Shown here piece after piece: positions 10,901 to 19,900 of a stretch of DNA of 52,195 nt (the stretch's first letter is position 1; each line of letters starts with the position of its first letter). A program made the translations under genes and the position numbers. The notes under the pieces were generated by a model. The model ran no database searches. It had not been told where the DNA came from and was given only the letters and a program-made list of their open reading frames with translations. This DNA comes from Pelagibius sp. CAU 1746 (GTDB taxonomy: Bacteria; Pseudomonadota; Alphaproteobacteria; Kiloniellales; Kiloniellaceae), in contig NZ_JBDOQT010000003.1 of NCBI RefSeq assembly GCF_039839785.1, forward strand, positions 63,210 through 115,404, read 5' to 3'.

Positions 10901-13900
10901 TCGCCGGCAACAGCGGCTCCAAGGCCGGTGACGACACCATCACCGCGGGCGACGCCGACGACATCATCTCCGGCGGTGCCCAGGCCCGCGCCAACGACAC
11001 GGCGACGGCGACCAACACCAACCTGGCCGGCAGCGGTGCCTCGGCGGGCAACGACGACATCACCGCCGACGGTGGTGCCAGCGGCGACGATGTGGTGGCC
11101 GGTGACGCCCAGGCGCTCGGCAATGTCGCCATTGCGACCGCCACCAATGGGAACGACACGGTCAACGGCGGTTCGATGGGCAACGACTCCATCGTGACCG
11201 GCGGCTTCCATGCGAACGGCGACCGCGCGGCGGGCGAGGCCCAGGGCATTGGCGATACCACGGCCACGGCGACCGGCAGCAACACGGCCGGCAACGGCGG
11301 CAAGAGCGGTGACGACACCATCACCTCCGGCGACGGTTGGGACAGCATCTCCGGCGGCGCGCAGGCCATTTCCGGTGGCACCGCCACGGCGACGCAGACC
11401 AACGCTGCGGCGGGCGCGAGCTCGGCCAGCGCCGGCAACGACTCGATCGATGCCGGTTCGGGCTTGAACCGCGTTGCCGGCGATGCCCAGGCGATATCCG
11501 CCGGCACGGCGACGGCCACCGGTCACAATGCGGCCACGAGCATCAATGCGGAGGCCGGCAACGACTCCATCGTGACCGGCGGCGGTTCGGACTCCGTGTC
11601 CGGCGGCGCCCAGGCGATCGTCACTTCGGGTGCCGGCACGGCCTCCGCGTCTCAGACCAACCAAGCGGTCGGCGGCGGCAAGGCCGGCAACGACTCCATT
11701 CTCGTCGGGGGAGGCCTCAACAAGGTGGCGGGCGACGCCCAGGCCATCTCCAACGGTGTGGCGACGGCGACCGGCAGCAACACCACCACGGGCTCCGGCA
11801 GCTCCGGCAACGACACCATCTGGGGTGGCATCGACGGAGATACGATCTCCGGCGGTGCCCAGGCCATCGGCCGTACGGATGCCACGGCAACCCAGACCAA
11901 CACGGTGGTGTCCGGCGGATTGTCGAGCGCCGGCAACGACCTGATCTGGGATTTCTCCGGTTCCGCCGCCAACACGGTGGCGGGCGACGCCCAGGCGATC
12001 GCAACCGGGGCCGGCGGCACGGCGACGGCCACGGCCAACAACACGACCAGCGCGAACGGCGCCATGGCCGGCAACGACTTTATCTGGATGGGCGGCGGCG
12101 CCGACTCCGTGGCCGGTGACGCCATGGCCAAGGGTGACAACACCTCGGCCACGGCCAACAACATGTCGACCCTCGGCACCGCCGGTGTCGACAACCTCCA
12201 GCTCGGCGACGGTGCCAATGTGTTCGGCGGCGACGCGCTGACCATCGAGACGGTGGGCGGTTCGACGGCTACGGCGAACAACACCGCCGTCGGCGTCGGC
12301 GCGAAAGCCGGCGATGACATCGTCAACGGGGGCATCGACGCAAACACGGGCGCCGGCGATGCGGCGGAGATTTCCGGCGGCGTGGCCAATGCCACGGTGA
12401 CCAACGACGCCGACAACGGTGGCTTGGCCGGTAACGACCAGATCACGACCATGCTCGGCAACGACGTCCTGTCGGGCGGTTCCTTGGCCGACGGCACGTC
12501 CGGCGCTATCGCATTGACCACCAACAATGCCGATACCGGCGGCCGCGCCGGCGGCGATACCATCTCCTCCGGTGACGAGGCCGGCGGCGGCGGCGACGAC
12601 GTGGCGGGCGACGCCATGGCGATGGCCGACAGCGGGACCATTTCGGCGACGGCGGCGAACACCGCGAACACCGGCGGTTCGGCCGGTGACGACAGCCTCC
12701 TGGCTGGCGGCGGCAACGACCGGGTTGCCGGCGAAGCCCTGGCCGAAGGCCAGAACGCCCTGGCCGACGTCGACAACGTGGCGACCTCGACCTCGCTTGC
12801 CGGCGCCTCTGCGGGCAGCGACACCATCATCGGCGGTGCCAACAACGATACCGTCTCCGGCGGCGCCCTTGCGGCCGGCATGGCGGCGGTGGCCGATGTG
12901 TTCAACAAGGCCGCGGCCTCTCTGGGCTTCGCCAAGGCCGGTAGCGACAGCATCAATCTGGGCACCGGCGGCGAGGAGATCGCCGCGGGCGACGCCCTGG
13001 CGACCGGCGAAGCCGGCACGGCGACGGTGATCAACGATGCCTCGGTGACCGGTGGCGGAGCCACTCAGGCCTCCGCGGGCAACGACACCATCGATGCCAC
13101 CGGCGGCAGCGTCGGCGACATCCTGGCCGGCGACGCGGCGAGCACGGACGTTCTCGGCGGCAATGCGTCGGTGACGAACAAGAGCGTCGCGGACAATGGC
13201 GGCACGGCGAGTGCCGGCAGCGACTCGATTGTTTCCGGCAGCGGCGACGATGTCATCTCCGGCGGCGCTCTGGCGGCCGGCGAAGGCGCCCTGGCGTCCG
13301 CGACCAACGATGCGAAGGCCGAAGACGGCAGCACCGCCAAGTCCGGTAACGACACCATCAGCTCCGGCAATGGCTCCGATGCGGTGGCGGGCGACGCCAT
13401 GGCGACGGGCACGGCCGGCCAGGCGAAAGCCGACAACGACGCCAGCGCGACCATCGGGACGGGCAACTTCGCGTCGGCCGGCGACGACCTCATCGATGCC
13501 GACGGGGACGCCATCGGCGACCTGCTGGCCGGCGATGCGGCCAGTGTCGCCACCGACGGCGGCGACGCCACGGTGACCAACGACGCCACGGCCGAGAATA
13601 GCGGCAACGCGGCTTCGGCGGGCAGCGACGACATCGACGCCGGCGACGGCGACGACACCATCTCCGGCGGCGCGCTGGCGGCGGGTGTCGCCGCGGCCGC
13701 GGCCATGGCGGTGACGGCGGGTGCCACGAACACCGCGTCCGCCGATCAGGCGGGGGCTGAGGCCTCTGCCGGCGACGACGATGTCGATGCCGCCGGCGGC
13801 GCCAACACGGTGGCCGGTGACGCCCTGACGACCGGCGACTACGGCATTGCCGACGCGACCAACGATGCGACGGCGACCAACGGCGGCACGGCCTCGGCGG

Positions 13901-16900
13901 GCAGCGACGATCTGTCGGCCGGCGATGGCGACGACACCATGGCGGGTGATGCTCTGGCGACGGGTGACAACGGTGTCGCCAACGCCACCAACACCTCCTC
14001 GGCCAGCTCCACCGCTTCGGCGGGCGGCGATGTCATCGACGCCGGCGAAGGCGACAACGTGGTGGCCGGTGACGCCGCTGCGACGGGTGCGGGCGGAACG
14101 ATCAGCATCCTGAACCAGGCCACGGCCGGTGAAGGTCATGCCCATTCGGGTGACGACGACATCACCACCGGCGACGGCAACGACGTGATTGCCGGTGAGG
14201 GCGGCGCCCAGGGCAACGCCTCGGCGACCAACTCGGCGGCCACCAGCGGTGCGTCGGGCACGGCCCATGCCGGCAACGACATCATCTGGGCCGGCAACGG
14301 CAACAACGTGGTGTCCGGCGGCGTGGGGAGCCTCTACGGCAACGCCACCATGACCAACGATGCCGACGTTTCCGACTACGGCGGGCAAGCCAATGCCGGC
14401 AACGACGAGGTCCGCACCGGTACCGGCGACGACGCCATTGCCGGCGACTCCCTGGTCTTCGACACCAACCTGGGCGGCGACGCCGAGGCCAACAACACCG
14501 CCACTGCGGCGGCAGGCGATCTCGGCTTCGGCCTTGCCAAGGCCGGCAACGACCTGCTGGTGGCCGACAAGGGCGATGAGCCCGGCGACTACGGCGACGA
14601 CATCGTCTCCGGCGACGCGGCGGCCGGCCCGGGTGGCGGCTACGGCACCGAGGGCAACGCCACGGCCAACAACTCGGCCGCGGCGACGCAGGGCGACGCG
14701 GGCGTCGGCATTGCCATGGCCGGCAACGACGACATCACGCTCGGCTACGGCGACGACCTCGCCGCGGGCGATGCCCTGACCATGGGCGACTACGGCACCG
14801 CAAAGGCCGACAACGACGCCACCGTCGACGCCAACGGCGACGAAGGTGCGGCCGTGGCCCTGGCCGGCAACGACATCATCGATGCCGGTGAAGGCCGCGA
14901 CGCGGTCGGCGGCGACGCCGTGGCCACGGGTGCCAACGGCAAGGCCCATGCCGACAGCGATGCCAAGGTCGGCAACGAGAACGGCGGCGCCTTCGGTGCG
15001 GCCCTGGCGGGCAACGACGTGATCCTGTCGGATGACGGCGGCGACGCCCTGGCCGGCGATGCCTTGTCCCTCGGCCGCTACGGTTCGGCCCTGGCCGAGA
15101 ACACCGCGGCTGTCATGGGCACCGCTTCCGGCGATGCCAACGTCCTGGGCCTGATCGGTGGCGAGTTCGGTGAGTTCGTCGCGGACGTGCTGAACGAGAT
15201 CCAGCCGTCCCTGGCGATGGCCGGCAACGACATCATCTACGCCAACTCCTTCGATGATGGCGACGTCATCTCCGGTGACGCCTTGGCGCTGGGCCAACTG
15301 GCCGGCGAGGCGCAGGCGGACAACGAGGCCTCGGTCACGAATGGCGAGTACGGCGTGGGCATCGCCCTGGCCGGTAACGACGTCATCCTGGCCGGTGGGG
15401 GCGACGACATCATCGTTGGCGACGCAGGCTCCGAGGCTTCCGACGCCACGGCCAACAACCTGGCCTCGGTTGTCGGCGGCGAGAGCGACTCCTACGCTTC
15501 CGTGGCTCTGGCGGGCAACGACCTGATCCTCAGCGGCGGTGACGCCGGTGAGGAAGGGGAACTGGTCTCCGGCGACGCGCTGAGCGGCGGCCACGACCAT
15601 ACCGCCTACGCCAACAACGACGCCACGGTGACCGACGGCGGCAACACCTACGTCAACGCGGCGATTGCCGGCAGCGACCTGATCGTGACCGGCGACGGCG
15701 GCGACGTCATCTCCGGCGGCTCCCTGGCCACCGGTAACGGCGCCACGGCCGACACCGACAATGACGCCGGTGTCACCGTCGATGGCGGGCTGGGTCTCGA
15801 CCTGGCCATGGCCGGCGACGACATCATCGACGCGGGTGCAGGCAACAACCTGGTGGCCGGCGACGCGCTGGCGACCGGCGACTACGGCTCGATCCCGACG
15901 GCCACGGCGGACAACACCGCGACGACCTCGTACTACTCGGCGGATGGTGGCGAAGGCGGAGCGATCTCCTCTGCCGGCGATGACGGCATCGGCTCGCCCT
16001 TCGCCGGGCTTCTTGGGCCCAACACCACCGGCCGCGGCTACGCGCTGGCCGAGGTGGCGATGGGTCTCGGGGTCAGCTATTCCGACGCGATGTTGGCGCT
16101 TGCCGGCATCTCCTACATCTCGGATGGACTGATCAACGGCGGTGGCGGCAACGACACCATCTCCGGCGACGCTCTGGTGTCTGGCGAGTTTGGCGAGGCG
16201 ACGACCACCAATTCGGCGACCACCAACGCGACCATCGAAGGCGGCGAGGACTCCGGTCCGGAGTTCGCGGTCTCCTCGGCCGGCAACGATGCCATCGATG
16301 CGGGTGGCGGCGACAACCTGATCGCCGGCGATGCGATGACGTCTAACCGGGACGGCGGCAACGCGACCGTGAGCAACACGGCAACGGCCAGCGGCCAGGC
16401 CTCCGGCATCACGCCGATGGGCATTCCGGATGCCTTCGCAGCCGCTGGCAGCGACGCTATCGAAGCCGGTAACGGCAACGACACCATCTCCGGTGGCGCC
16501 TTGGCCGCCAGCGACTACGGCATGGCGAGCGCCACCAACACGGCAACGACCACGGGCAGCCTGCTCGACGCCGATGGCCAGCTCAATATCGTCTCGATTG
16601 CGGGCAACGACTCCATCGATGCCGGCGGCGGCAACGACACCGTTGCCGGCGACGCCCTGGCCACCGGCAAGGGCGGCACCGCGGAGGCGATGAACATCTC
16701 CTCGACCAACGTGGTGGGCTTCGAGAACGAGGCCAATGGGGCCTTCTTCCACTCCGGTGCGGGCAACGACCTGATCTACGGCGGCGAGGGGATCAACATC
16801 CTGGTCGGCGATGCGGCCGCGTCGCACTACTACGGCGGCGATGCCACGGCGACCAACGACGCCACGGTCGACGGTGCCGAGGGGCTGTCGGAAGCCGGCA

Positions 16901-19900
16901 ACGACGGCATCTACGCCACGAGCGCGCAGAGTGCCTGGAACTACGTCTCCGGCGATGTCTACACCGGCGGCGAGGAAACGCTCGCCCAGGCCAACAACAC
17001 CGCCCACTCCTACGGTTACGATGGCGTGGCGAGTGCCGGCAGCGACGAGATCGAGCTGCAGGGCACGGCGAGCGACTGGGTTGCCGGCGATGCCATGGTC
17101 GCGGCCCTTAACTCGACGGCCGAGACCAACAACACGGCAATCGCCACCGGGGTGTCGACCGACGCCATCGCCGGTGACGACGAGATCGACCTTGTGACGG
17201 CTTCCTACAGCACGGTGGCTGGTGAGTCGCTGACGCGGAGCGCCGGCAGCACGGCCGACGTGGAGAACACGGCGACGGCGAGCGAGTTCAGCACAGCCTC
17301 CGCCGGCAGCGATGTGATCGAGACCGGGTTCTATGCCGACAAGGTCTCCGGCGGCGCCCTTGCCGCGGGTTCCGGGAGCGATGCGGTCATCGTCAACTCG
17401 GCGACGGCTTCCGGCAACGGCGCTGCCCATGCCGGTGGTGACGACATCACGACCGGCGAAGGTGCGGATACGGTGGCGGGCGATGCCCTGGCCATCGGCT
17501 CCAACGGCACGGCGACTTCGACCAATACGGCGTCGGCGACCGACTCCGGCTTGGCTCGCGCCGGCAACGACACCATCGCGGCGGGCCACTACGGGGATCT
17601 GATCTCCGGCGACGCCATGACGTCTCACCTGAACGGCGGCAACGCCACGGCCAACAATACGGCCACGGCGAACAGCGCCAACAGCTCGGCCCAGGCCGGC
17701 AACGACCTGATCTACGGCGGCAACGAAGGGCAGACCGAGGGTGGTTGGGGTAACGACACCATCGCCGGCGACGCCCTGACGGTGGCCGACGAGACCAATG
17801 CCGAGGCCCGGAACACGGCGGTGAACAACGTCAAGGGCGGCGAAGCCTCCGCCGGCGACGATGTCATCTTCGCGGCCGAGGGCACCCACTGGGTCGGCGG
17901 CGACGCCGTCACCCTGGGCGACTACGGTGTCTCGGAGGCCATCAACCTGGCGTCCGGCGCCGGGGCTTCCGCGGGCAACGACCTCATCCAGGTCGGCGAC
18001 AATCCGCAGAACCTCAACATCCTCGGTGAGGGCAGCGAAGGTCTCTGTGCCGGTGCGCCGGGCTCCTACATCGCCGGCGATGCGCTGGCGACCGGGGACT
18101 ACGGCGATGCCTACGCCACCAACACCGCGCTGCTGCTGGGCGGCAACGAGAACGGCGATCACAAGGCCGGCAACGACACGATCACTGCCGGTGACGGCGG
18201 TCATGTCATCGCCGGTGACGCCCTCACGACCGGCCGCGACGGCCTGGCCTCGGTCAACAACAACTCCGGCAACCTCAACGCCGCGGCTCTGGCCATCGTC
18301 GGCAGCGACTTGATCGTTTCGGGTGCCGGTGACGACCTGATCTCCGGTGACGCCCTGGCGCTCAACGGCGGGACGGCGGCCTTGACCAGCGATGGCGACT
18401 CGGCGCCCTTCGGCTCCAGTGTCAGCAACGACACGATCCAGGCCGGCGCCGGCGACGACATCATCGCCGGTGACGCCCTGGCGGTCGGTGCGGGCGGTCT
18501 GGCCGTCATCAACGGGGCCGGCGACGACTCGATCGACGGTGGGGCCGGTGACGACCTCATCGCGGGCGACGCCCTGGGCCTCTGCGGTGCGGACACGCAG
18601 GTCGATGACGACGAGGATGTCGGCAACGACACCATCCTGGGCGGCAGCGGCAACGACACCATCTTCGGCGACACCAACGATCCGGGTGAGAGCGAAGGCG
18701 GCGACGACGTGATCTACGCCGGCGACGACGATGACCTGGTCTACGGCGGCGGCGGTGACGACTACATCGACGGCGGTTCGGGTTCGGACCTGCTGTTCGG
18801 TGGCGCCGGCATCGACACGCTGGTCGGCGGCGAGGGCAGCAAGGACACCCTCTACGGTGGCGAAGACGGCGACGTGATGTATGGCGATACCTACGGTAAC
18901 GTCTATGGCGTCAACGGCGACGACGACTTCCTCTACGGCGAGGGCGGCAGCGACACCATGTACGGTGGCGGCGGCAACGACGTCCTCTACGGTGGCGAAG
19001 GCAACGACACCATGTACGGCGGTGCCGGCGACGATGCCTTCTACGTCACCGAGACCGGCGACGTGGTCTACGGCGGCGACGGCATCGACACCATCTATGC
19101 CGACCTCAGCGTCGACCTGGGCAGCCTGCAGTTCTACGACGTGGAGAACGTCATCCTGCTCGGGGCCGGCCCGGGGAACATCCTCGGCAACTCGCTGAAC
19201 AACCACCTGGTCGGCAATGCCGGTGAGAACGACATCTACGGCTTCGGCGGCGAGGATACCCTCGAAGGCCAGGGCGCGGATGACGGCCTCTACGGCGGCG
19301 ACGACAACGACACCCTCTACGGCGGCGACGGTAACGACTACCTCGACGGCGGCAACGGTGCGGACTACATGAACGGCGGCAACGACAACGACTACTACGT
19401 CGTGAACGAGGCCGGCGATCAGGTGGACGAGACCGGCGGTTCCGGCGACGACACCGTCGAATCCTCCATCGACTACGATCTGCGGGTCGATCCGGCCGGC
19501 GACGTGGTCGGCGGTGACGTCGAGAACCTGATCCTGACCGGCGGCGCCGTCTACGGGACGGGCAACGCTCTCGACAACCGGATCGTGGGCAACGCCAACA
19601 ACAACGTCTTGGACGGTTTGGCGGGGGCCGACACCATGGAGGGCGGCCTCGGCGACGATACCTACTTTGTCGACGAGATCGGCGATGTGGTGATCGAGGC
19701 CGCGGCTGAGGGTACCGACACCGTGAACTCCCTGATCACCTACGTCCTGGGCGCCAACGTCGAGAACCTGGACCTGATCGGAGCGGGTGACAAAGACGGT
19801 ACGGGCAACGGCCTCGACAACGTCATCCTGGGGAACTCCGGTGCCAACATCCTCTCGGGTCTGGCCGGCAACGACACCCTGAATGGCCACGAAGGGGACG

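Noticed and set aside
7831-18600. CRISPR-like periodicity
   Set aside because: The repeats are degenerate, in frame and translated; there are no identical short direct repeats with unique spacers.
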